This document shows positions 1-6,406 of a stretch of 8,186 nucleotides of DNA, piece by piece (within the stretch, counting starts at the first letter, position 1; the number at the start of each line of letters is the position of its first letter). The stretch covers positions 1-8,186 of the forward strand of contig JACQUR010000441.1 of the NCBI GenBank assembly GCA_016210245.1. The letters run 5' to 3'. Made by a program: the position numbers and the translations under genes. This DNA comes from Chloroflexota bacterium (GTDB lineage: Bacteria > Chloroflexota > UBA6077 > JACQUR01). The notes under the pieces were generated by a model. It made no database searches. It saw only the letters and a list, made by a program, of their open reading frames with translations, and was not told the DNA's origin.

Positions 1-557
1 ATCTCGTCGATGTAGACGATGCCCCGCTCGGCGCGGGCGATGTCGAAGTCCGCGGTCTGGATCAAGCGCAGCAGGATGTTCTCGACATCTTCGCCGACGT
101 ACCCGGCCTCCGTCAGCGCTGTCGCGTCGGCGATGCAGAAGGGCACGTCCAGCACCTTGGCCAGCGTCTGCGCCAGCAGCGTCTTGCCACAGCCGGTGGG
201 ACCGACCAGCAGGATGTTGCTCTTCTGGAGCTCCACGTCGTCCACCTGCATGCCGGCGTTCACCCGCTTGTAGTGGTTGTACACGGCGACGGAGAGGACC
301 TTCTTGGCCCGATCCTGGCCGACGACGTAGGCGTTGAGCTGCTCGTAGATCTTGCGGGGCGTGGGCAGCTTCGGCAGCGCCATCTTCGTGCGACTGGGGG
401 GCGCCGTCTCCTCGTCGATGATCTCGCGGCAGAGATCGACGCACTCGTCGCAGATGTAGACCGCGCCCGGGCCGGCGATCAACCGGCGGACCTGGTCCTG
501 GCTCTTCCCGCAGAAGGAGCAGTGGTACTGCCCGCGACTGCCACGGCTGTTGGCCAT
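1..557 (-). CDS. clpX: ATP-dependent Clp protease ATP-binding subunit ClpX (5' part, runs off left edge)
   Basis: ClpX is the AAA+ unfoldase that recognises substrates, often by C-terminal tags, and threads them into the ClpP chamber in the cytoplasm. The visible 185 residues begin with a zinc-binding domain with four cysteines (C13, C16, C36, C39; pattern CSFC...CDEC). The AAA+ core follows, with the VVGQ box at 78-81, Walker A GPTGCGKT at 119-126, the pore-loop motif GYVGEDVEN at 152-160 and the beginning of Walker B (IVYIDE) at 180-185, where the window stops. The ATG is preceded by GGGAG six bases upstream, which supports the start. The gene follows clpP on the same strand after 159 bases that contain a strong hairpin, so it is probably co-transcribed but may have separately tuned expression. 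The C-terminal half, including the IGF loop that docks on ClpP, is outside the window. Identification is firm. Confidence 0.97.
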   Translation of the reverse strand, partial: MANSRGSRGQYHCSFCGKSQDQVRRLIAGPGAVYICDECVDLCREIIDEETAPPSRTKMALPKLPTPRKIYEQLNAYVVGQDRAKKVLSVAVYNHYKRVNAGMQVDDVELQKSNILLVGPTGCGKTLLAQTLAKVLDVPFCIADATALTEAGYVGEDVENILLRLIQTADFDIARAERGIVYIDE

Positions 558-583
558 GAAGGACTCCCTTCGGCTAAGTGAAA

Positions 584-696
584 AGGCAAGAGGACAAGGG
601 GCTCGGTCCCTGAGAGGGAGTTACTGCTCGCCGAGGCCTGGGCTGCCGCCCTTCAGGGCGGCAGCTTCCCGTTTTCTCTTCTCTTGTCTCTTGCCT
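584..696. repeat. Inverted repeat flanking the clpP-clpX intergenic hairpin
   Basis: The arm AGGCAAGAGGACAAG (584-598) reappears in inverted orientation at 683-696 as CTTGTCTCTTGCCT, differing by one inserted base. The two arms enclose the perfect hairpin at 642-665, but asymmetrically (about 43 bases on one side and 17 on the other). The right flank (671-700) is almost pure pyrimidine on the plus strand, so it is purine-rich in the clpP-clpX transcript. The arrangement could be a degenerate repeat element or a larger folded spacer in the mRNA. Pairing was worked out by eye, and no function is known. Confidence 0.6.
642..665. repeat. Perfect 10-bp hairpin in the clpP-clpX spacer
   Basis: GCTGCCGCCC, loop TTCA, then GGGCGGCAGC: all ten pairs match. 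Read on the minus strand (the direction of clpP to clpX transcription), the loop is TGAA and no U-tract follows, so it does not look like an intrinsic terminator. The core GCCGCCCTGAAGGGCGG recurs exactly at 5982-5998, which suggests a dispersed palindromic repeat. In this place it could protect the upstream clpP message end or damp read-through into clpX; that is inference. Confidence 0.8.
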
Positions 697-716
697 CTGT
701 GCTTTCGACCGCTTCG

Positions 717-1361
717 TCAGGCTGTTGGCGACTGGCCGTCGCCGCCGGTGGAAACCGGGGTCTTGCCGATGATCTCGTCGATCAGGCCGTACTCCTTGGC
801 CACCTCCGACGTCATGAAGAAGTCCCGGTCCATGTCCCTGGCAATCCGCTCGATCGGCTGCGCGGTGTGGAAGGCCAGGATCTCCTTGATCCGCTGCTGG
901 AGCTGCAGGATGTACTTGGCGTGGATCTCGATGTCCGCCGCCGTCCCCTCGAAGCCGCCGGCAGCCTGGTGAATCATAATGGTCGAGTTGGGCAGAGAGT
1001 AGCGCTTGCCCTTGGCGCCGCCCGCTAGCAGCACCGCGCCCATGCTCGCCGCCAGGCCCACGCAGTGGGTGGCCACGTCCGGCTGGATGAGCTGCATGGT
1101 GTCGTAGATCGCCAGCCCCGCGTTGATGATCCCGCCCGGGCTGTGGATGTACATCATGATGTCCCGTTCGGGGTCTTCCCGAGCCAGGTACAGCAACTGA
1201 GCGATGACCAGGTTGGCAATGTTGTCGTCGATCGGGGTGCCGATGAAGATGATCCGCTCCTTGAGCAGCAGGGAGTAGATGTCGTAGGCCCGCTCGCCCC
1301 GATTCGTCGTCTCGATGACGTACGGAATGGTGTAGTTCGTTGGCTTATACAGGTTGCTCAT
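717..1361 (-). CDS. clpP: ATP-dependent Clp protease proteolytic subunit ClpP
   Basis: ClpP is the serine protease that forms the barrel-shaped chamber degrading unfolded chains supplied by ClpX. The 214-residue length fits the family. The catalytic triad is complete: Ser106 in GLAASMGA, His131 in IMIHQ and Asp180 in DMDRDFF, with spacings of 25 and 49 residues matching the Ser/His/Asp spacing of the E. coli enzyme. The YIHSPGG motif (71-77) forms the oxyanion-hole region. The N-terminus has no long propeptide. GGAG lies six bases before the ATG. The start lies inside the end of tig (17-base overlap, +1 relative frame), so translation is probably coupled to trigger factor. The C-terminal tail (residues about 201-214, TPVSTGGDGQSPTA) is low-complexity and probably disordered, as is common. 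Identification is firm. Confidence 0.98.
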   Translation of the reverse strand: MSNLYKPTNYTIPYVIETTNRGERAYDIYSLLLKERIIFIGTPIDDNIANLVIAQLLYLAREDPERDIMMYIHSPGGIINAGLAIYDTMQLIQPDVATHCVGLAASMGAVLLAGGAKGKRYSLPNSTIMIHQAAGGFEGTAADIEIHAKYILQLQQRIKEILAFHTAQPIERIARDMDRDFFMTSEVAKEYGLIDEIIGKTPVSTGGDGQSPTA

Positions 1362-2679
1362 GGGCTTCTCCGTGAGTCTCCCGAGCGCTGGCTGGCTCGG
1401 GGCTGGCCTCGGTGGCGAGCGCTACGAGACGACGAACGGCCTTGCGCTCGCGCAAGGCCGATCTCACCCGCTCCCGCGTCTCGGGCCGAGCCAGGGCGTC
1501 GCGGACCAGGCGTTGGGAGTTGGGCGAATCCTCAGTGGCACGCCGGATTTCCTCCTCCACCTCGGCATCGGACCCGTCGATGCCCTCCGCATTGGCAACT
1601 GCGCTCAACACGGCCGACCGCCTGGTCGACTTCTCGGCCTCGGCCAGCAGCTCCGCGCGGAACTCGGCCTCGTTCTTCTTCGCAAACCTGAGGTATTGTT
1701 CAATAGTGATTCCTTGCCTGTCAAGGCTGCGCGCGAACTGCTCGCGCAGGTGCTCGGCCTCCAGTTCGACCACCTGCGGCGGCACCTCGACCGTGCTGCC
1801 CGCTATCACCGCCTCCACCGCCTGCTCCTCCAGCTTGCGCTGGCTCTCCTGCTCCTTGCGGACCTGGAGATCGCGCGCGATGGCGGCGCGGAGCTGCTCC
1901 AGGTTCTCGAAGGCGCCCACGATGCTGGCGAGGGCATCATCCGCCGCCGGCAGGTGGCGCTCCTTCACCCCGTGGAGCTTCACCACGTGGGTTGCCTCCT
2001 GGCCGGCCAGCTCCGGCTCTCGGTAGTCCTCAGGGAGCCACAGGCTGAAGGTTCGCTCCTCCGCCGGCTCCATGCCCACCAGTTGCTCGGCGAAGCCGGG
2101 CGTGGGCTGGACTCCATTCGGGTCCACCACGAACTCGGCGTCTTTGGTGTCGAGCAGCACGCGCTCGCCCACCGCCGCCCGAACGTCCAGGGCGACGCGG
2201 TCGCTCACCCGCACGGGCCGCTCCACCGGCACCCACTCGGCGTGGCCCTCTCGCAGCCGCTCCACCAGCTCGTCCACCTCCGCTTCGGAGACCTCCGTGG
2301 ACTCGGGCGTGGGGAGTAGGGCGCGGTAGTCCGCCAGCTCCACGCGGGGCTCCAGGGCCACCGTGGCTTTCACCTGCAGTGGCACGATGCTGACCACCTC
2401 CAGCCGGGGCTGAGTGGCCGGCTTGATCCCTTCCGCCTCGACGGCCTCCTTGACCACGACCGGCACCAGGTGCTCGATCGCGTCCTCCAGCAGCGCCTGG
2501 CGCCCAACGATGCGCTCGACCAGCCCTCGTGGCGCCTTGCCCTTTCTGAATCCCGGGACCTTGAGGCGGCCGACGACCCGGCGATACGCCTGATCCAGCG
2601 CCTGCTCTACTCGCTCGTCGTCGACCTCGATGTCGACGACGACCTGGCGACTCTCGAGCTCCTCGGTCGAAACTTTCAC
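1345..2679 (-). CDS. tig: Trigger factor, ribosome-associated chaperone and prolyl isomerase
   Basis: Trigger factor binds the ribosome at the exit tunnel and shields emerging chains. The 444-residue product has the three usual parts: an N-terminal ribosome-binding domain (1 to about 110) with the signature GFRKGKAPR at 43-51, an FKBP-like prolyl-isomerase domain (about 150-240) and a helical C-terminal chaperone domain (about 245-430). The FKBP part is divergent, with several usual aromatic pocket residues not obvious, so isomerase activity is uncertain. I chose the GTG at 2677-2679 because it gives the family start (M)KVSTEELESRQ and has AGGAGG ten bases upstream; a TTG start eleven codons earlier would put that ribosome site inside the gene. 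It is first in the tig-clpP-clpX cluster and its stop lies inside clpP. The tail (about 430-444) is acidic and His/Glu-rich. Confidence 0.96.
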   Translation of the reverse strand: MKVSTEELESRQVVVDIEVDDERVEQALDQAYRRVVGRLKVPGFRKGKAPRGLVERIVGRQALLEDAIEHLVPVVVKEAVEAEGIKPATQPRLEVVSIVPLQVKATVALEPRVELADYRALLPTPESTEVSEAEVDELVERLREGHAEWVPVERPVRVSDRVALDVRAAVGERVLLDTKDAEFVVDPNGVQPTPGFAEQLVGMEPAEERTFSLWLPEDYREPELAGQEATHVVKLHGVKERHLPAADDALASIVGAFENLEQLRAAIARDLQVRKEQESQRKLEEQAVEAVIAGSTVEVPPQVVELEAEHLREQFARSLDRQGITIEQYLRFAKKNEAEFRAELLAEAEKSTRRSAVLSAVANAEGIDGSDAEVEEEIRRATEDSPNSQRLVRDALARPETRERVRSALRERKAVRRLVALATEASPEPASARETHGEAHEQPV

Positions 2680-2749
2680 AGAGATGGTTCCTCCTGGATG
2701 GCAAGGTCGCAAGAAATCGGGCTCGCACGGGCCCGAACGCAGCGGTGCG

Positions 2750-2787
2750 CAGTCTTCGCAGTCTTCAAGGAGTGCGTGGAGTGCTTG
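2750..2787. repeat. Two consecutive 9-bp tandem duplications
   Basis: CAGTCTTCG is followed directly by CAGTCTTCA (2750-2767, 8 of 9 identical). After AG comes GAGTGCGTG followed by GAGTGCTTG (2770-2787, 8 of 9 identical). Both pairs have a 9-bp period, and they sit in the divergent tig/mannosidase spacer, inside the likely 5' leader of tig on the minus strand. They could be slippage products or paired half-sites for a regulator; there is no direct evidence for binding. Confidence 0.6.
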
Positions 2788-5700
2788 TCAAAAATTCTAG
2801 GCCATTACCGGGGCAGCAGCAAGGGAAAAACGGGACTTGCTATAATCCGGCTGGTTTACTTCGCGCGCTCCAGGGGGCTCCGCTGCTCGGTTTCGGCGCT
2901 CTGCTCGGACGCCGGGCGCAGCCCGGCGTCAAGAGCAAACTCATCGTCATCCCCCACACGCACTGGGATCGTGAGTGGTACTTGCCGTTCCAGGAGTTCC
3001 GCTTCCGCCTCGTCCAGGCCATGGACGAGCTGCTCGACCTGCTCACCCGGCGGCTGGAGTACCGCCACTTCACCCTCGACGGCCAGGCGGTGCTGCTGGA
3101 GGACTACCTGGAGATCCGCCCCGAGCGCCGCGACCAGATCAAGGCGCTGGTCCAGGAAGGGCGGCTCTCCATCGGCCCCTGGTACGTCCTGCCCGACCAG
3201 TTCCTGGTCAGCCCGGAGGCGCTGATCCGCAACCTGCTCTCCGGCCACCAGGTCGCCGAGTCGTTCGGAGGCGTGCTGCGGGTGGGCTACCTGCCCGATC
3301 CCTTCGGCCACGTCGCCCAGTTACCCCAGTTGCTGCGCGGCTTCGGCATCGACGCCGCCGTGCTCTGGCGCGGCGTGGGCGAGCTGGGCGCCTCCGAGCT
3401 GACCTGGGAGGCGCCCGACGGCAGCCAGGTGCTGGTGGTCCACCTCACCAATGGCTACAACAACGCCGCCGCCCTGCCCAGCCCGGGCGATGGCCTGTTG
3501 GCCCGCGTCCGCCAGCTCGCGGCCGACCTGCGCCAGAAGGCCGCGACCGAGTACCTGGCGCTCATGAACGGGGACGACCACGCCACACCCCAGGCCAACG
3601 TCCCGGAGCTCATCGCCCACGCCAACCCGCTGCTGCGCGACGCCGAGCTGATCCACGGCGGCCTGATCGAGCTGGTGGAAGGCATCCGCGCGAGCGCGCT
3701 GCGCAACGGGCACCGGTTCCCCACCATCCGGGGCGAGCTGCGCTCGCCCCGCTTCAGCCCCGTCCTGCCCGGGGTGATGTCCGCGCGCATGTGGCTGAAG
3801 CAGCGCAACGCGGCCTGCGAAGCGCAGCTCGAGCGCTGGGCCGAGCCCTTCGCCGTGCTGGCCGACCTGGCCGAGGGCGAAACCGCGACGCCTGGAGCCC
3901 GGCAGCGCGGCTTTCTGCGCGTGGCCTGGCGCCACCTGCTCCAGAACCACCCCCACGACTCCGTCACCGGGTGCAGCGTCGACCAGGTCCACGAGGAGAT
4001 GCGGGTCCGCTTCGACTGGGCCGAGCAGATTGCGGCCAACGTCACCCGCGACGCCCTCAGCCGGCTGGCGGCAAAGGTCCAGACGACGGCCGCGCGCGGC
4101 TCGGCTGAGCCCGCCCCGCTCATCCTTCGACCGGCTCAGGTCCTTCGACCGGCTCAGGATGAGCGGGGCGGGCTCAGCCGAGACCGCGCCACCGCCCCGG
4201 GCCAGCGGGACACCTCGGGTGCCGTGGTGGTGTTCAATCCCGAGGCGCGCGCCCGCGCCGGCTTCGCCGGCGCGGTCGTCGCGCTGCCCAACGGCAGCCT
4301 CCCCGCCCTGCGCGACGAGCACGGCCGCCTGGTGCCTTCCCAGATCCTCAGCCGGCGAGAGACGCCGCTGCTCGAGGAAACCATCTCCTGGGGGCAACTG
4401 CGCGGGCTCGCCCGTCTGCTGGGGGTCTCGGAGGTCACGAGCTGGTCCGAGGGCAAGATCGACCACCTGCTGCGCATGGCCCGCCTGCTCAGTCGGGGGC
4501 GGCTGCCGCGGCTCGGGATCGCCAGCTTCAGCCTGACCCCCACCGCCGATCCCTGCACCCTGGCTCTGCGCGTCGGGGCCACGCTCGATGGGCGCCACGA
4601 TTACGAAGTGGTGCAGCGTGGGCTGCAGGAGCTGCAGGGCCTGCTGAAGCGGGACGATGTCCACTATCTCCAGGCCACCATCACCAAGTGGGACGAGGTC
4701 GAGGTCGGCTTCGTGGCCCCGCAGGTCCCCGCGCTGGGCTACGCCACCCTGTGCGTGGAGGCCGCCGACGGCTCCGCGGCTCCGGTGAGTGCCTGGACGC
4801 CCGGCCCGGAGCGCATCGAGAACGAGCACTTCGCGCTCGCGGCCGACCCCGCCAGCGGAACCGTCTCTGTCCTCGACAAGGCAACCGGGCGTTGCTACCA
4901 GGGCCTCAACCGCTTCGTCGACGACGGCGAGGCGGGGGACGAGTACAACCACGCCGCCCCGCCCCGCGATCGGGTGGTCGACGCCCCCTGCCAGCCAGCC
5001 CGCGTGGAGGTCACGGAGGCCGGGCCCGCCCGAGCGACGCTGCTGATCGAGCAGCGCTACGCCCTGCCCAGGTGCCTGAGCGACGACCGGCGCGAGCGCC
5101 TGCCGGCGGTCCAGGAGTGTACCCTCACCACCCGGCTCCACCTGTACCCTGGCGTGCGCCGGATCGAGGTGGAGACCGAGGTGGACAACCAGGCGTGCGA
5201 CCATCGCCTGCGCGTGTACTTCCCCACCGGCCTCGCCGCCACCGCCTCCCATGCCGAGTCGGCGTTCTGGGTGGAGACGCGCCCGCTGGCGCTGCCCGCG
5301 GCCTCGCCCCAGTGGGCCGAACAGCCGGTCGGCACCTTCCCCCAGCGCCGCTTCGTCGACCTCAGCGATGGCGAGCACGGCCTGCTCCTCGGGGTCAAGG
5401 GTCTGCCGGAATACGAGGTACTCGACGGTCCGGAGGGCGCCACCCTCGCCCTGACGCTGCTGCGCTGCGTGGGCTGGCTCTCCCGCGGCGACCTCGCCGC
5501 GCGCCCCGGGCACGCCGGCCCCATGCTGCCCACGCCCGGCGCCCAGTGCCTCGGGCGGCACCGCTTCGAGTACTGCCTCGTGCCCCACGGCGGCGACTGG
5601 AGCGCGGCCTACGCCGAAGCCCACGACTTCGCGCTCCCGCTGCAGGCCGTGGCCGAGGAATCCCATTCGGGCTCCCTGCCGCCCAGCGGCAGCTTCCTCT

Positions 5701-5957
5701 CGCTCGAAGGCGAGGGCGTCGTCCTGGCTGCGCTCAAGCCCGCGGAGAGCGGCCCCGGCTTCGTGCTGCGCTGCTACAACACTCTGCCCCGCCCGACCCG
5801 GGTCCGCCTGTGCTGCGGCTTCAAGCTAGCCGCGGCCGAGCGCCTTGACCTGGGCGAGCACTCCCTTCAGCCGCTCTCGCTGGCCGACCCCACGGACCTC
5901 GAACTCTCACTGCGCCCGGGCGAGCTGCTCACCCTCCGCCTCCTGCCCGCGGGCTGA
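2781..5957 (+). CDS. Alpha-mannosidase, glycoside hydrolase family 38
   Basis: Retaining alpha-mannosidases of this family release mannose from glycans or small mannosides using a Zn ion. Counting from the GTG at 2781, HTHWDREWY starts at residue 59 (His61 and Asp63 fit the Zn ligands), LPDPFGH at 171-177 supplies the likely nucleophile Asp173, MNGDDH at 262-267 probably supplies the acid/base (Asp266), and NHPHDSVTGCSVDQVHEEM at 389-407 supplies the last Zn ligand (His392). The helical middle domain is about 310-435 and a large beta-sandwich C-terminal part follows from about 478. No signal peptide is seen, so it is probably cytoplasmic; the substrate is unknown. Residues 440-468 are encoded by a palindromic repeat (4100-4182) between domains. 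The start is uncertain: GTG 2781 has AAGGAG eight bases upstream, but it adds about 50 residues unlike the family, which normally begins a few residues before IPHTHWD. A GTG at 2745 is also possible. Confidence 0.93.
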   Translation: MLVKNSRPLPGQQQGKNGTCYNPAGLLRALQGAPLLGFGALLGRRAQPGVKSKLIVIPHTHWDREWYLPFQEFRFRLVQAMDELLDLLTRRLEYRHFTLDGQAVLLEDYLEIRPERRDQIKALVQEGRLSIGPWYVLPDQFLVSPEALIRNLLSGHQVAESFGGVLRVGYLPDPFGHVAQLPQLLRGFGIDAAVLWRGVGELGASELTWEAPDGSQVLVVHLTNGYNNAAALPSPGDGLLARVRQLAADLRQKAATEYLALMNGDDHATPQANVPELIAHANPLLRDAELIHGGLIELVEGIRASALRNGHRFPTIRGELRSPRFSPVLPGVMSARMWLKQRNAACEAQLERWAEPFAVLADLAEGETATPGARQRGFLRVAWRHLLQNHPHDSVTGCSVDQVHEEMRVRFDWAEQIAANVTRDALSRLAAKVQTTAARGSAEPAPLILRPAQVLRPAQDERGGLSRDRATAPGQRDTSGAVVVFNPEARARAGFAGAVVALPNGSLPALRDEHGRLVPSQILSRRETPLLEETISWGQLRGLARLLGVSEVTSWSEGKIDHLLRMARLLSRGRLPRLGIASFSLTPTADPCTLALRVGATLDGRHDYEVVQRGLQELQGLLKRDDVHYLQATITKWDEVEVGFVAPQVPALGYATLCVEAADGSAAPVSAWTPGPERIENEHFALAADPASGTVSVLDKATGRCYQGLNRFVDDGEAGDEYNHAAPPRDRVVDAPCQPARVEVTEAGPARATLLIEQRYALPRCLSDDRRERLPAVQECTLTTRLHLYPGVRRIEVETEVDNQACDHRLRVYFPTGLAATASHAESAFWVETRPLALPAASPQWAEQPVGTFPQRRFVDLSDGEHGLLLGVKGLPEYEVLDGPEGATLALTLLRCVGWLSRGDLAARPGHAGPMLPTPGAQCLGRHRFEYCLVPHGGDWSAAYAEAHDFALPLQAVAEESHSGSLPPSGSFLSLEGEGVVLAALKPAESGPGFVLRCYNTLPRPTRVRLCCGFKLAAAERLDLGEHSLQPLSLADPTDLELSLRPGELLTLRLLPAG
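2794..2822 (-). promoter_or_regulatory. Candidate sigma-70-type promoter for tig-clpP-clpX
   Basis: On the minus strand, TTGCTG (2822-2817) is separated by exactly 17 bases from TAGAAT (2799-2794; five of six consensus bases). This would start transcription near 2787 and give a leader of about 108 bases before the GTG of tig. The -35 is weak (three of six). A second TTGACA-like -35 (2791-2786) has no good -10 behind it. Prediction from sequence only. Confidence 0.45.
2838..2846 (+). promoter_or_regulatory. Candidate extended -10 promoter for the alpha-mannosidase gene
   Basis: TGCTATAAT is a perfect extended -10 (TGnTATAAT). No clear -35 lies 16-18 bases upstream, which extended -10 promoters can tolerate. 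Transcription would begin near 2853, after every ordinary in-frame start codon upstream of the conserved domain, so it conflicts with the GTG start used here for the gene. It lies back to back with the predicted tig promoter, so the two would compete for the same DNA. Confidence 0.5.
2908..2930. repeat. Perfect 10-bp hairpin at the expected mannosidase start
   Basis: GACGCCGGGC, loop GCA, then GCCCGGCGTC: all ten pairs match. It abuts AAG AGC AAA CTC, the codons that open the conserved (x)SKLIVIPHTHWD stretch, which is where a ribosome site and ATG would normally be. Near-perfect GC pairing would be very stable in RNA and could mask initiation. It may be an inserted palindrome or a regulatory hairpin. 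Confidence 0.75.
4100..4182. repeat. Palindromic repeat element inside the alpha-mannosidase gene
   Basis: Arms at 4100-4126 and 4156-4182 are perfect inverted repeats of 27 bp (beginning CTCGGCTGAGCCCGCC). The centre holds two exact tandem copies of the 18-mer TCCTTCGACCGGCTCAGG (4123-4140 and 4141-4158), whose ends take part in the arms. In the gene's frame the 18-mers encode (I/V)LRPAQ twice, and the whole element encodes about 29 residues rich in Pro, Arg and Ala. The reading frame stays open. From general familiarity, CTTCGACCGGCTCAGGA-type sequences are dispersed repeats in many uncultivated high-GC bacteria; I could not check this here. Confidence 0.85.
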
Positions 5958-5978
5958 GCCCGGCGGGCGGCGACCCAC
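5937..5978 (+). repeat. Direct repeat copy 1, mannosidase 3' end and stop
   Basis: This segment starts CGCCTCCTGCCCGCGGGCTGAG and covers the last codons, the TGA stop and the following bases up to CGACCCAC. It recurs 77 bases downstream (6014-6051) with only a 4-base gap. The first copy carries the functional stop at 5955-5957. Confidence 0.8.
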
Positions 5979-5981
5979 CCC

Positions 5982-5998
5982 GCCGCCCTGAAGGGCGG
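5982..5998. repeat. Second copy of the GCCGCCCTGAAGGGCGG hairpin core
   Basis: Seventeen bases are identical to the minus-strand reading of the hairpin at 642-665, including the TGAA loop. Here the stem is six pairs (5983-5988 with 5993-5998) and the flanks no longer pair. It lies 25 bases past the mannosidase stop. Identical cores in two unrelated spacers point to a dispersed repeat. Confidence 0.7.
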
Positions 5999-6013
5999 GC
6001 CTAACGCCCACTA

Positions 6014-6051
6014 CGCCTCCTGCCCGCGGGCTGAGCCGGGCGGCGACCCAC
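6014..6051 (+). repeat. Direct repeat copy 2 of the mannosidase 3' end
   Basis: This repeats the 5937-5978 segment with four bases (CGGC) missing in the GC-rich centre and includes a non-functional copy of the last codons and stop. The intervening bases contain the short hairpin at 5982-5998. Tandem duplication of a gene's end is consistent with slippage or with insertion of the hairpin element. Confidence 0.8.
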
Positions 6052-6163
6052 TGCGGCAGGACGACCCGGGGGTCAGCCTGCGCTGCCTGGCAGGGCGCGC
6101 CACGGGGGCGGGCCTCCCCTGGCTGAGCGCCACGCTCCAGGTGGCTCGGCCCGCACTGGAGGG

Positions 6164-6236
6164 TTCCAGGAGCGGCAAGACCAACGGTGGGTGGGCTCAC
6201 TGAGCCCACCCACCGTTGGTCTTGCCGCTCCTGGAA
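6164..6236. repeat. Perfect 73-base palindrome with 36-bp arms
   Basis: The arms begin TTCCAGGAGCGGCAAGACC and end symmetrically at TTGCCGCTCCTGGAA; 36 consecutive pairs match around a single central base (6200). Pairing stops abruptly outside 6164/6236. Weaker symmetry continues: GGCGGGC...TGGCT at 6107-6124 resembles the inverse of AGCCAACC...GCCC at 6280-6299, at comparable distance from the centre. The palindrome lies between two convergent genes, where it could form a cruciform or act as a bidirectional transcription stop, or be the remnant or core of a mobile palindromic element. An assembly or amplification artefact is also possible. Confidence 0.9.
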
Positions 6237-6406
6237 GATCTCCTCCCTGTGGCGGGCGGTGGAGCCTCCACGCCACGCGAGCCAACCGGGGAGCCCGCCG
6301 ACGGAGCCTCCCACGTCTGAGACGGGCGGGCAGAGACGCCGGCTGCCAAGAGGGCTCAGCGCCTCCACCACGCGCCGTACGCGCCCGCAATCACCCGGAC
6401 CTGGTG

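Larger units (their letters stand above)
5958..6406. other. Convergent intergenic region rich in repeats, no gene seen
   Basis: These 449 bases lie between the 3' ends of the mannosidase (plus) and the molybdoenzyme (minus). I find no coding sequence with recognisable family features and no ribosome site worth noting; open frames here are incidental in GC-rich DNA. It contains a duplicated mannosidase end (6014-6051), a short hairpin shared with the clpP-clpX spacer (5982-5998) and a 73-base perfect palindrome (6164-6236). No hairpin here is followed by a T-run, so no standard intrinsic terminator is evident for either gene; the large palindrome could end transcription from both sides. Confidence 0.7.

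Noticed and set aside
642..665. Hairpin read as an intrinsic terminator of clpP
   Set aside because: No U-tract follows on the minus strand, and the stem is shared with another locus, so a repeat is the better explanation.
2680..2712. Eleven-residue longer trigger factor from a TTG start
   Set aside because: The strong AGGAGG site would fall within the coding sequence, and the family begins at (M)KVSTEELESRQ.
2770..2787. GAGTGC half-sites resembling the CIRCE heat-shock operator upstream of tig
   Set aside because: CIRCE needs an inverted GCACTC-N9-GAGTGC arrangement; here the two GAGTGC units are direct repeats 9 bases apart with no inverted partner.
4123..4158. Two tandem 18-mers as a minimal CRISPR array
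   Set aside because: The copies are adjacent with no spacer, lie inside a gene and belong to a palindrome.
3321..5666. Very long open frame on the minus strand antisense to the mannosidase
   Set aside because: GC-rich codon bias leaves the antisense frame open; the translation has no family motif and the plus-strand frame shows clear conserved catalytic residues.
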